Assembly (NCBI GenBank): GCA_002315535.1
Contig: DCHA01000036.1
Coordinates: 2,962 to 14,652, forward strand
Length of the DNA stretch: 11,691 nucleotides
Origin: Firmicutes bacterium UBA1764
GTDB taxonomy: Bacteria > Bacillota > Clostridia > Peptostreptococcales > Anaerovoracaceae
Direction of reading: 5' to 3'
Within the stretch, counting starts at the first letter, position 1; every line of letters starts with the position of its first letter. Below, one piece after another: positions 1 to 5,419 of the stretch. The notes below the pieces were generated by a model. That model was not told where the DNA came from, did not search any database, and saw only the letters and a list, made by a program, of their open reading frames with translations. The position numbers and the translations under genes were made by a program.

Positions 1-677
1 TTATCAAGTGCATCACATACCTGCTGCATATCGTTTCCATCGATTTCAATTACATCGAAACCAAATGCTGCAAGCTTTTCGTTAAGTGGTTCAAGTGCCA
101 TAACCTGTTCGGTGGTTCCGTCAATCTGGCATCCGTTTCTGTCAACGATAGTAATTACATTGGAAAGCTTGTAATGGTTAATTGCCATGAATGCTTCCCA
201 GTTTGAGCCTTCCTGAAGCTCACCATCTCCGGTGAGAACAACTACCTTGTTATCCATGTTCTGGAACTTAAATCCCAGGCCCATGCCAAACGCGATAGGA
301 AGTCCATGGCCAAGTGAACCTGCAGACGCATCGCAGCCGACAACCTTGTTCTTGTCAGGATGCATTGCAAACGGACTGCCGAAGTGGTTGAAGCTCTTTA
401 ATTCTTCTTCAGGGAAATAACCCTTCTTTGCAAGAACAGGAATATATCCTGCTGCGCAGTGGCCCTTTGAAAGGATGAAGCGGTCACGCTCTTCCCAGTT
501 TGGATTCTTAGGATCTACCTTGAGATAATTAAAGTAGAGTGCAACCATAAGATCCATGCAGCTTAAGCTACCGCCGACATGTGCACCGCCTGACCATTTC
601 ATGACATCAATTACTGTCATTCTAAGGTCCTTGGCTGTCTTTTTCAGCTCTTTGAGCTTACTTGTGTCAATTGCCAT
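1..677 (-). CDS. Transketolase, N-terminal (TPP-binding) part; 3' end outside window
   Basis: This is the thiamine-diphosphate binding half of transketolase, the cytosolic enzyme that moves two-carbon ketol units between sugar phosphates in the non-oxidative pentose phosphate pathway. About 225 codons are visible and the frame is open to the left edge. Visible marks are a GGAHVGGSLS stretch (about residues 31-40), SKGHCAAGY (71-79), the AGSLGHGLPIAFGMGLG stretch (120-136), and the cofactor motif GDGELQEGSNWEA (151-163) closed by N182. Two ATGs sit in tandem (first bases 680 and 677). The site AAGGAGG (684-690) lies 3 bases from the first and 6 from the second, so I prefer the second. The sequence looks like the split clostridial form (a subunit of roughly 270-280 residues, with a separate C-terminal subunit gene next), but only the flanking sequence can prove the split. 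It follows the zinc-ribbon gene by about 60 bases with no promoter or terminator seen between them. Confidence 0.93.
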   Translation of the reverse strand, partial: MAIDTSKLKELKKTAKDLRMTVIDVMKWSGGAHVGGSLSCMDLMVALYFNYLKVDPKNPNWEERDRFILSKGHCAAGYIPVLAKKGYFPEEELKSFNHFGSPFAMHPDKNKVVGCDASAGSLGHGLPIAFGMGLGFKFQNMDNKVVVLTGDGELQEGSNWEAFMAINHYKLSNVITIVDRNGCQIDGTTEQVMALEPLNEKLAAFGFDVIEIDGNDMQQVCDALD

Positions 678-737
678 CATTAACCTCCTTGTGATAAGCG
701 TTGAATTTGTTTATGAAAAAATTTTTGTTCCGTAGTA

Positions 738-1154
738 TTATCTTCCGCCGGGGCCGCCGTGACCGCCATGGCCACCGCCAGGACCACCGAAGCCTCCGGG
801 TCCACCATGACCACCACCAGGACCGCCGAAGCCACCGCCAGGGCCGCCGAAGCCTCCCGGGCCACCATGCTGGTTTCCATAAGGCATCCTGTTTCTCGTT
901 CTATTTGATAGAGCACCAACTCCAAGAAGACCTCCGGCTATTGATGCGATTCCCTTTATTAGGTCTTCTTTATTCTGTTGCTCCTGAGCCTCCTGCATTT
1001 CAGCCTTCCTGGCCTCCTGCTCTGCCTTGAGCTTTTCTTCTTCTATTTTCTGAGCTTCTTCGTATGATTCACTTATTGGAGCACAGCAACAAGGGCAATT
1101 GGTGATGCCCTCTGTCTCAATCAATGAATCACAGTATAAACACTTAATTTGCAT
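738..1154 (-). CDS. Small zinc-ribbon protein with charged helix and Gly-rich repeat tail, function unknown
   Basis: I do not recognise a characterised family. The 138-residue product has three parts. Residues 1-28 form a zinc-ribbon-like knot: C5-x2-C8 and a second cluster C20, C22, C23, C24, of which C20-x2-C23 would complete a four-cysteine site. Residues 29-66 are rich in Glu, Lys, Gln and Ala and probably form one long charged helix or coiled coil. Residues 67-83 are a mild Gly/Ala/Leu/Ile patch, too small and weak to be a convincing membrane span. From about residue 97 the tail is built of PGGFGG, PGGGFGG and PGGGHGG units and ends in HGGPGGR. There is no signal peptide. AAAGAGGA (1161-1168) lies 6 bases before the ATG. 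A promoter lies upstream, and the transketolase gene follows in the same direction. The tail is of low complexity, so homology searches should use the first 90 residues. Coding is likely, because an ordinary start site precedes a sensible domain order. Confidence 0.8.
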   Translation of the reverse strand: MQIKCLYCDSLIETEGITNCPCCCAPISESYEEAQKIEEEKLKAEQEARKAEMQEAQEQQNKEDLIKGIASIAGGLLGVGALSNRTRNRMPYGNQHGGPGGFGGPGGGFGGPGGGHGGPGGFGGPGGGHGGHGGPGGR

Positions 1155-1205
1155 GATGTTTCCTCTTTATATATAACTATAATAAGAATATTAAATCCCA
1201 TTAAT

Positions 1206-1234
1206 ATTATAATATAAATTCTATTTCCAGCCAA
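1206..1234 (-). promoter_or_regulatory. Predicted sigma-A promoter for the zinc-ribbon/transketolase unit
   Basis: Read on the minus strand, TTGGCT (1229-1234) is followed after exactly 17 bases by a perfect TATAAT (1206-1211). The predicted start of transcription is near 1199, giving a leader of about 45 bases before the ATG at 1154. It lies just past the guaA terminator, so this unit appears to be transcribed independently of guaA. Confidence 0.65.
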
Positions 1235-1249
1235 GATAGGCATCACAAT

Positions 1250-1287
1250 AAAAAACCCTGCATCACCAATTAATTGGTAATGCAGGG
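1250..1287 (-). terminator. Intrinsic terminator of guaA
   Basis: The inverted repeat at 1256-1287 has outer arms CCCTGCAT and ATGCAGGG, then one C/A mismatch, then ACCA paired with TGGT around an AT-only centre. On the minus strand it is followed directly by six T residues (1250-1255). It lies about 35 bases past the guaA stop and closes the guaB-LUD-guaA region. Confidence 0.9.
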
Positions 1288-1320
1288 TATATTGTCTTCT
1301 ACCTCAAAGCGAAGTAAATT

Positions 1321-2325
1321 TTATTCCCATTCAATGGTGCCGGAATTATTCTTAGGGTGCTTCGGTGTAACATCCCAAAGCACTCTGTTAACGCCCTTAA
1401 CGTTCTTTAAGATCTTTGCGGTGATTGACTGAACAAGCTTCCAATCAAGCTCAACCGGAGTTGCTGCTGTTGCATCAACGGAGTTGATAGCTCTGATTAC
1501 TACAGGCCATTCATAGGTTCTCTGGCCGCCGCAGATTCCTGTTGATCTGAAATCAGGAACTACTGTGAAGTACTGCCATACGTGGCCTTCAAGGCCTGCC
1601 TTCTTAAATTCAGCGCGAAGGATTGCATCGGATTCACGAACTGCTTCGAGTCTGTCTCTGGTAATTGCACCAACGCAGCGAACGCCAAGTCCTGGGCCCG
1701 GGAACGGCTGACGCATTACCATGCTTTCAGGAAGTCCAAGAGCAAGTCCTACGACTCTTACTTCGTCCTTGTAGAGGAACTTAACAGGTTCTACAAGCTG
1801 GAATTTCTGCATGTTCTTCGGAAGTCCGCCTACATTGTGGTGAGCCTTGATTCCATCCTTGGATTCAAGAATGTCAGGATAGATTGTGCCCTGTCCAAGG
1901 AAGCCAACGCCTTCAATCTTCTTTGCTTCTTCTGCAAAGATATCAATAAAGATCTTGCCAATAATCTTTCTCTTCTTTTCAGGATCCTTAACGCCCTTAA
2001 GAGCATCAAGATATCTGTCAGTTGCGTCTACATAAACGAGATTTGACTTGAACTGCTTTGAGAAAACCTTGCAAACCATTTCAGGCTCGCCCTTTCTCAG
2101 AAGGCCATGGTTAACATGAACGCATGTGAGCTGCTTGCCGATTGCTTTTGAAATAAGTGCTGCGCATACAGAAGAATCAACGCCACCGGAGAGAGCAAGA
2201 AGAACCTTGCCATCCTTAACCTGTTCCTTGATTTCCTTAATCTGCTGATCGATAAATTTCTTTGCCTGTGCTTCGGTCTTAATTCTCTTAAGGCTTGCAG
2301 GTCTTACATCATTTGCTACTGCCAT
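1321..2325 (-). CDS. guaA: GMP synthase, ATP-pyrophosphatase and dimerisation domains only (no glutaminase domain)
   Basis: This is the synthetase part of GMP synthase, which adenylylates XMP with ATP and exchanges the adenylate for ammonia to give GMP. The 334-residue product has the PP-loop SGGVDSS (46-52), QGTIYPDILES (about 144-154), RQPFPGPGLG (about 205-214) and a C-terminal dimerisation domain ending in SGTIEWE. The usual bacterial enzyme is about 510-525 residues because an N-terminal class I glutamine amidotransferase of about 200 residues precedes this part. Here the protein begins about 45 residues before the PP-loop, and only 143 bases of non-coding DNA separate it from the previous gene, so the glutaminase is absent rather than missed. 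A two-subunit enzyme, as in many archaea, or direct use of ammonia are the alternatives. The C-terminal stretch from about residue 258 (GICGGQRTYEWPVVIRAINS) differs from the commoner RSVGVMGDGRTY type. The start is fixed by GGAGG (2332-2336), 6 bases upstream. Confidence 0.93.
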   Translation of the reverse strand: MAVANDVRPASLKRIKTEAQAKKFIDQQIKEIKEQVKDGKVLLALSGGVDSSVCAALISKAIGKQLTCVHVNHGLLRKGEPEMVCKVFSKQFKSNLVYVDATDRYLDALKGVKDPEKKRKIIGKIFIDIFAEEAKKIEGVGFLGQGTIYPDILESKDGIKAHHNVGGLPKNMQKFQLVEPVKFLYKDEVRVVGLALGLPESMVMRQPFPGPGLGVRCVGAITRDRLEAVRESDAILRAEFKKAGLEGHVWQYFTVVPDFRSTGICGGQRTYEWPVVIRAINSVDATAATPVELDWKLVQSITAKILKNVKGVNRVLWDVTPKHPKNNSGTIEWE

Positions 2326-2346
2326 TTTTGGCCTCCATATATAATT

Positions 2347-2382
2347 AAAAAAACAATAATTAACTATGATTTATTGCTTTTT
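2347..2382 (-). promoter_or_regulatory. Terminator-like hairpin in the guaA leader
   Basis: On the minus strand the guaA leader carries CAATAA (2371-2376) and TTATTG (2354-2359) as the arms of a hairpin with an 11-base loop, followed by seven T residues (2347-2353). An upstream run of five A residues (2378-2382) could extend the stem past a bulged G. It lies between the predicted transcription start and the ribosome binding site, so it could act as an attenuator. The stem is AT-only apart from one C-G pair and would be weak, and I do not recognise a known riboswitch here. Confidence 0.3.
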
Positions 2383-2415
2383 GCCGGAGTCTCCCTCATC
2401 AAAAAACAACAATTT

Positions 2416-2447
2416 ATTATATTACAAGAAGCATCAATTGTATACAA
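2416..2447 (-). promoter_or_regulatory. Predicted guaA promoter overlapping a perfect 10-base palindrome
   Basis: On the minus strand TTGTAT (2442-2447) is followed after 17 bases by TAATAT (2419-2424). A perfect TATAAT (2416-2421) overlaps the latter but would need a 20-base spacer. The -35 hexamer lies inside the palindrome TTGTATACAA (2438-2447), a plausible repressor site. The predicted leader is 80-90 bases long. This would let guaA be transcribed separately from guaB and the LUD gene. Confidence 0.45.
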
Positions 2448-2466
2448 AAATTTTGAATTTTTTGTA
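2443..2466 (-). terminator. Weak AT-rich inverted repeat just after the LUD gene
   Basis: Immediately after the LUD gene stop, arms TACAAAAA and TTTTTGTA pair over 8 bases around an AT-rich centre. It contains a single G-C pair, so any terminator activity would be weak. It overlaps the guaA promoter palindrome by five bases, so it may instead be an accidental result of AT-rich sequence. Confidence 0.25.
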
Positions 2467-2468
2467 AA

Positions 2469-3056
2469 TTAGAATCCGAGCTCCTCATCAACGACAACAA
2501 ACTCACAGTATTCTATTCCGAAAGGCTTTCTCCAAATTACAGAGAGTGCGCAGCAAATGCTTTCAGGACTGCTGCAGTGATAGCACTTATCTCCCTTTAC
2601 AGCGCATGGAGTCTTTCTGTTCAGTCTCATTGCATTCTTAGGCGAAACTACATTCTGCGCATACCAAAGAGCTTCCTCATAGTTTTCCTTAACCTTATTT
2701 GACCCTACAAGATAATAAACCTCCGGATGGCCAAATAAAGCCGATGAGATGCGGTTACAGGTACCATCAATATTAACTATCTCGCCGTTTTCGGAAAGTC
2801 CATTAGGGGTCAGCAGATACACATCAGACTGCATTGCGTCCTTTGGGTTATCTCCTTCCCAGTGCCAGATTACATTGTTGTGACTGCGAAGCATATCGGA
2901 AAGTCCAAGCTCCTTGATGCTCATCGATCCGCCAATGCCGACGCTTTTTCCATCTATCTTGGCATTAAGATATTCTGCGGCTTCTTTTCCGGTTTTGAAA
3001 TGACTAACCGCAAAGCCATTTGCCTTTAAATTCTTTTCAAGCTTTTCGTAGTTCAT
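2469..3056 (-). CDS. LUD-domain (LutC/YkgG-type, DUF162) protein
   Basis: This 195-residue soluble protein belongs to the LUD family, best known from the LutB and LutC subunits of the iron-sulfur lactate oxidation complex. The family signature is visible as SNGLSENGEIVNIDGTCNR-type sequence at about residues 84-101 (here preceded by LLTP), after a Rossmann-like start with IGGSMSIKELGL (41-52). The C-terminal part has a cysteine row C151, C158, C161, C168 and C169, within TPCAVKGDKCYHC and SPESICC, which I recall as a conserved feature of stand-alone clostridial LUD proteins and which could bind a metal or Fe-S centre. The partners LutA and LutB are not in the window, so a role in lactate oxidation is not supported here. 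The gene lies between guaB and guaA in the same direction. A GGGGG run (3062-3066) lies 5 bases before the ATG. Its real substrate is unknown. Confidence 0.85.
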   Translation of the reverse strand: MNYEKLEKNLKANGFAVSHFKTGKEAAEYLNAKIDGKSVGIGGSMSIKELGLSDMLRSHNNVIWHWEGDNPKDAMQSDVYLLTPNGLSENGEIVNIDGTCNRISSALFGHPEVYYLVGSNKVKENYEEALWYAQNVVSPKNAMRLNRKTPCAVKGDKCYHCSSPESICCALSVIWRKPFGIEYCEFVVVDEELGF

Positions 3057-3070
3057 GATATCCCCCTTAT

Positions 3071-3097
3071 CAAAACAGCCCCGGACACGGCCGGGGC
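3071..3097 (-). terminator. GC-rich hairpin after guaB (terminator or read-through attenuator)
   Basis: Arms GCCCCGG (3078-3084) and CCGGGGC (3091-3097) form a perfect 7-base GC stem with a 6-base loop. On the minus strand it is followed by TGTTTTG, a short and interrupted T tract. It lies in the 48-base gap between the guaB stop and the LUD start, next to the LUD ribosome binding site. It probably stops part of the guaB transcripts and lets some pass on, or it protects the 3' end of the guaB message. Confidence 0.55.
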
Positions 3098-3104
3098 ATA
3101 TGCA

Positions 3105-4613
3105 TTATCTGTTAATATTAGGTGTTGAATCCTTGAGGATTACGTCGTGTGCGCCGCCCTCAACAATTGAAGTTGCAGATACAGGTGTAAGCTTTGCCTT
3201 ATCCTGAAGCTCCGGAATGGAGAGTGCGCCCACATTGCAGATTGTGCTTCTGATCTTTGCCAGAGTCATACGAACGCCATCGGAAAGTGAACCTGCGTAT
3301 GGAACATAGCTATCTACGCCTTCTTCGAACTTAAGGGTTGCTTCACCGCCGAGGTCATATCTCTGCCAGTTGCGAGCACGGTTTGAACCCTCGCCCCAAT
3401 ATTCCTTAACATAGTTTCCGTTAACAAGAAGCTTTGCTGTCGGAGATTCGTCGAAACGGCTGAAGTATCTTCCAAGCATGAGGAAGTCTGCGCCCATTGC
3501 GAGTGCAAGTGTCATGTGATAATCGTGAACGATTCCGCCGTCAGAGCAGATTGGAACGTAAACGCCTGTTTCCTTATAGTATTCATCTCTTGCCTTTGCA
3601 ACCTCAATTACTGCTGTTGCCTGGCCGCGTCCGATGCCTTTTGTTTCTCTTGTGATACAAATTGATCCGCCGCCGATACCAACCTTGATGAAGTCTGCGC
3701 CACAGTCAGCAAGGAATCTGAATCCCTCACCGTCAACTACGTTTCCTGCGCCGATCTTTACAGTGTCGCCGTATTTTTCGCGAACCCACGCAAGAACGTT
3801 TTTCTGCCACTGAGTAAAGCCCTCGGAAGAGTCTATGCAAAGCACGTCTGCTCCGGCAGCAAGAAGAGCCGGAATTCTTTCTTCATAGTCGCGTGTGTTG
3901 ATACCTGCGCCGACAATATATCTCTTATCATCATCAAGAAGCTCGAGAGGATTATCCTTATGTGATTCGTAGTCCTTTCTGAATACGAAATATTTAAGTT
4001 TGCCTTCCTTATCTATAACAGGAAGAGCATTAAGTTTGTGCTCCCATAAAACGTCGTTGCAATCGTGAAGGCTTGTTCCTTCAGGAACTGTAACGAGCTT
4101 TTCAATCGGAGTCATAAACTCGGAAACCTTTGTAGCCTTGTCCATTCTGGATACACGGTAGTCTCTGCTTGTAACAAGTCCCACCATCTTTCCATTCAGG
4201 GTTCCATCCTCAGTTACTGCCATGGTTGAATGTCCGCAGGCAGCCTTTAATTTAAGCAGATCGCCCAGAGTATTGTCCGGTCTGAGGTTTGCATCAGATG
4301 GAACAAAGCCAGCCTTATATGCCTTAACCTTTGCAACCATTGCGGCTTCGCTCTCAATGGACTGTGATCCATAAATGAAGGATACACCGCCCTCCTTTGC
4401 CAGAGCAATCGCAAGTTTGTCGCCTGATACTGACTGCATGATAGCAGATACCATTGGGATGTTCATTCTAAGTGCTGCTTCCTCGCCCTTCTTATACTTT
4501 ACAAGCGGTGTAGAAAGGTCAACCTTTTCAGGAACACAATTCCCATCGGAAAAGCCAGGTATTAATAAATATTCACTAAATGTTTTTGATGGTTCTTCAT
4601 AGAAAAAAGCCAT
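3105..4613 (-). CDS. guaB: IMP dehydrogenase (inosine-5'-monophosphate dehydrogenase), trichomonad-like type
   Basis: The enzyme oxidises IMP to XMP with NAD+, the first committed step to guanine nucleotides, in the cytosol as a tetramer. The 502-residue product is full length: a TIM barrel interrupted at about residues 105-220 by two CBS domains. The active-site loop GGGSICITRE (314-323) carries the catalytic C319. D261 and D358 sit in SIDSS-like and CSDGG contexts, and the mobile flap has RNWQRYDLGG with R418 and Y419. These positions fall on the same numbers I recall for the Tritrichomonas foetus enzyme, and much of the surrounding sequence matches it too, including the flap and the IVEGGAHDVI end. 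GGAGG (4619-4623) lies 5 bases before the ATG. It is the first gene of a purine cluster with the LUD gene and guaA, and is divergent from the ThiF-like gene. Confidence 0.97.
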   Translation of the reverse strand: MAFFYEEPSKTFSEYLLIPGFSDGNCVPEKVDLSTPLVKYKKGEEAALRMNIPMVSAIMQSVSGDKLAIALAKEGGVSFIYGSQSIESEAAMVAKVKAYKAGFVPSDANLRPDNTLGDLLKLKAACGHSTMAVTEDGTLNGKMVGLVTSRDYRVSRMDKATKVSEFMTPIEKLVTVPEGTSLHDCNDVLWEHKLNALPVIDKEGKLKYFVFRKDYESHKDNPLELLDDDKRYIVGAGINTRDYEERIPALLAAGADVLCIDSSEGFTQWQKNVLAWVREKYGDTVKIGAGNVVDGEGFRFLADCGADFIKVGIGGGSICITRETKGIGRGQATAVIEVAKARDEYYKETGVYVPICSDGGIVHDYHMTLALAMGADFLMLGRYFSRFDESPTAKLLVNGNYVKEYWGEGSNRARNWQRYDLGGEATLKFEEGVDSYVPYAGSLSDGVRMTLAKIRSTICNVGALSIPELQDKAKLTPVSATSIVEGGAHDVILKDSTPNINR

Positions 4614-4662
4614 GTCAACCTCCGAGTATTCTAATTATATTTTGCATTCATATTAAATAGTA

Positions 4663-4671
4663 ATTATAGCA
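4663..4671 (-). promoter_or_regulatory. Predicted guaB promoter (extended -10)
   Basis: On the minus strand, TGC immediately precedes a perfect TATAAT (4663-4668), making an extended -10 element. No good -35 box is found at the usual distance (AACAAT at 4686-4691), which fits an extended -10 promoter. The predicted leader is about 43 bases. It nearly abuts the promoter of the divergent gene. Confidence 0.6.
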
Positions 4672-4676
4672 CAAAA

Positions 4677-4685
4677 TGATATAAT
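4677..4685 (+). promoter_or_regulatory. Predicted promoter of the ThiF-like gene (extended -10)
   Basis: TGA followed by a perfect TATAAT (4680-4685) forms an extended -10 element 36 bases before the preferred ATG. The -35 position is covered by the guaB -10 box on the other strand, so the two promoters occupy the same DNA and polymerase binding at one should block the other. Confidence 0.55.
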
Positions 4686-4721
4686 ATTGTTATATATTAT
4701 TCTCTGATTTTGGTGAAAACA

Positions 4722-5417
4722 ATGAGCGAAACAAGTAATAAAAGATATATCAGAAATATCCCTGCTATCTCAGAAGCCGAACAAGAAATCCTGAAAACAA
4801 AAAAGGTCGCTGTAATCGGCTGCGGTGGACTCGGCGGCTTTGCCATCGAATATCTCGCAAGACTTGGAGTAGGCGAAATCATCGTAGTTGATGGTGACAG
4901 CTTTGATGCTTCAAATCTTAACAGACAGCTTCTTTGCACAAACGCAGAAATCGCGTACAAAAAAGTTGACGCTGCAAAGAAACGTGTAGAGGAAATTAAT
5001 CCGGATGCAAATGTCAAAATTGTTGACAGCTTCCTTGAAATAAAAAATGCCACTGAAATAATCAGTGGCTGTGATCTTATTATTGATGCGCTTGATAATG
5101 CTCAGGCAAGGCTCGTCCTTGAGGATGCCGCCGCAAAGGAAAAAGTAACCATTATCCACGGGGCTGTCCAGGGCTGGAGTATGCAGGTTGCCGTATCGCT
5201 TCCGGGAAGCGGGCTTCTTCACACAATCTACAGCGGCTCCGCCGAAGATGCATCTGATGAGGAAAGCAAGAGCTGCCTTGTTATGACTCCGGCATGCTGT
5301 GCTTCAATTCAGGTTGCCGAAGCATTAATGGTTCTTCTGGGCAACAAGTCAGATCTTGAAGGCAAGCTTTTCACGCTGAATCTAAATGATTTAAGCAGCG
5401 CGTCCTTCTTGCTGTAA
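4722..5417 (+). CDS. ThiF/MoeB/HesA-family E1-like adenylyltransferase
   Basis: Members of this family adenylylate the C-terminal glycine of a ubiquitin-like sulfur carrier (ThiS, MoaD) or, in the TcdA branch, a tRNA base; which applies here cannot be told. From the ATG at 4722 the product has 231 residues. It opens with RYIRNI (9-14) and the nucleotide-binding loop VIGCGGLGG (31-39), followed by VVDGD (55-59), the arginine finger NLNRQ (65-69) and ALDN (123-126). The CxxC pairs that bind zinc in MoeB and many ThiF proteins are missing; the only late cysteines are C185, C192 and C193, near the usual crossover loop. TTG (4710) and GTG (4713) lie upstream in frame, but GGTGA (4712-4716) is well placed (5 bases) for the ATG at 4722. 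It stands alone as a plus-strand transcription unit with no thi, moa or tRNA-modification gene beside it. It ends 2 bases from the stop of the convergent MBL gene. Confidence 0.88.
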   Translation: MSETSNKRYIRNIPAISEAEQEILKTKKVAVIGCGGLGGFAIEYLARLGVGEIIVVDGDSFDASNLNRQLLCTNAEIAYKKVDAAKKRVEEINPDANVKIVDSFLEIKNATEIISGCDLIIDALDNAQARLVLEDAAAKEKVTIIHGAVQGWSMQVAVSLPGSGLLHTIYSGSAEDASDEESKSCLVMTPACCASIQVAEALMVLLGNKSDLEGKLFTLNLNDLSSASFLL

Positions 5418-5419
5418 TT

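Noticed and set aside
745..870. Short tandem DNA repeats that could suggest a repeat array or CRISPR
   Set aside because: The units are 18-21 bases, imperfect, in frame and without spacers; they encode the Gly-Pro-His/Phe tail.
701..1030. Plus-strand frame encoding an Arg/His-rich 109-residue peptide
   Set aside because: It is the antisense reading of the Gly-rich tail and zinc-ribbon gene; the Arg/His repeats come directly from the repeated Gly codons on the other strand, and there is no good start site.
1582..2046. Plus-strand open frame of 154 codons across guaA
   Set aside because: It is antisense to a clearly conserved gene and has no protein-like domain pattern or promoter.
2326..2468. 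Purine riboswitch upstream of guaA
   Set aside because: The conserved three-way junction core bases of known guanine/adenine riboswitches were not recognised, and the leader appears short; only a weak hairpin is visible.
4710..4721. TTG or GTG as the start of the ThiF-like gene
   Set aside because: Both are in frame, but the GGTGA site is spaced for the ATG at 4722 and the family's RYxRNI opening follows soon after, so the extra four residues are probably not translated.
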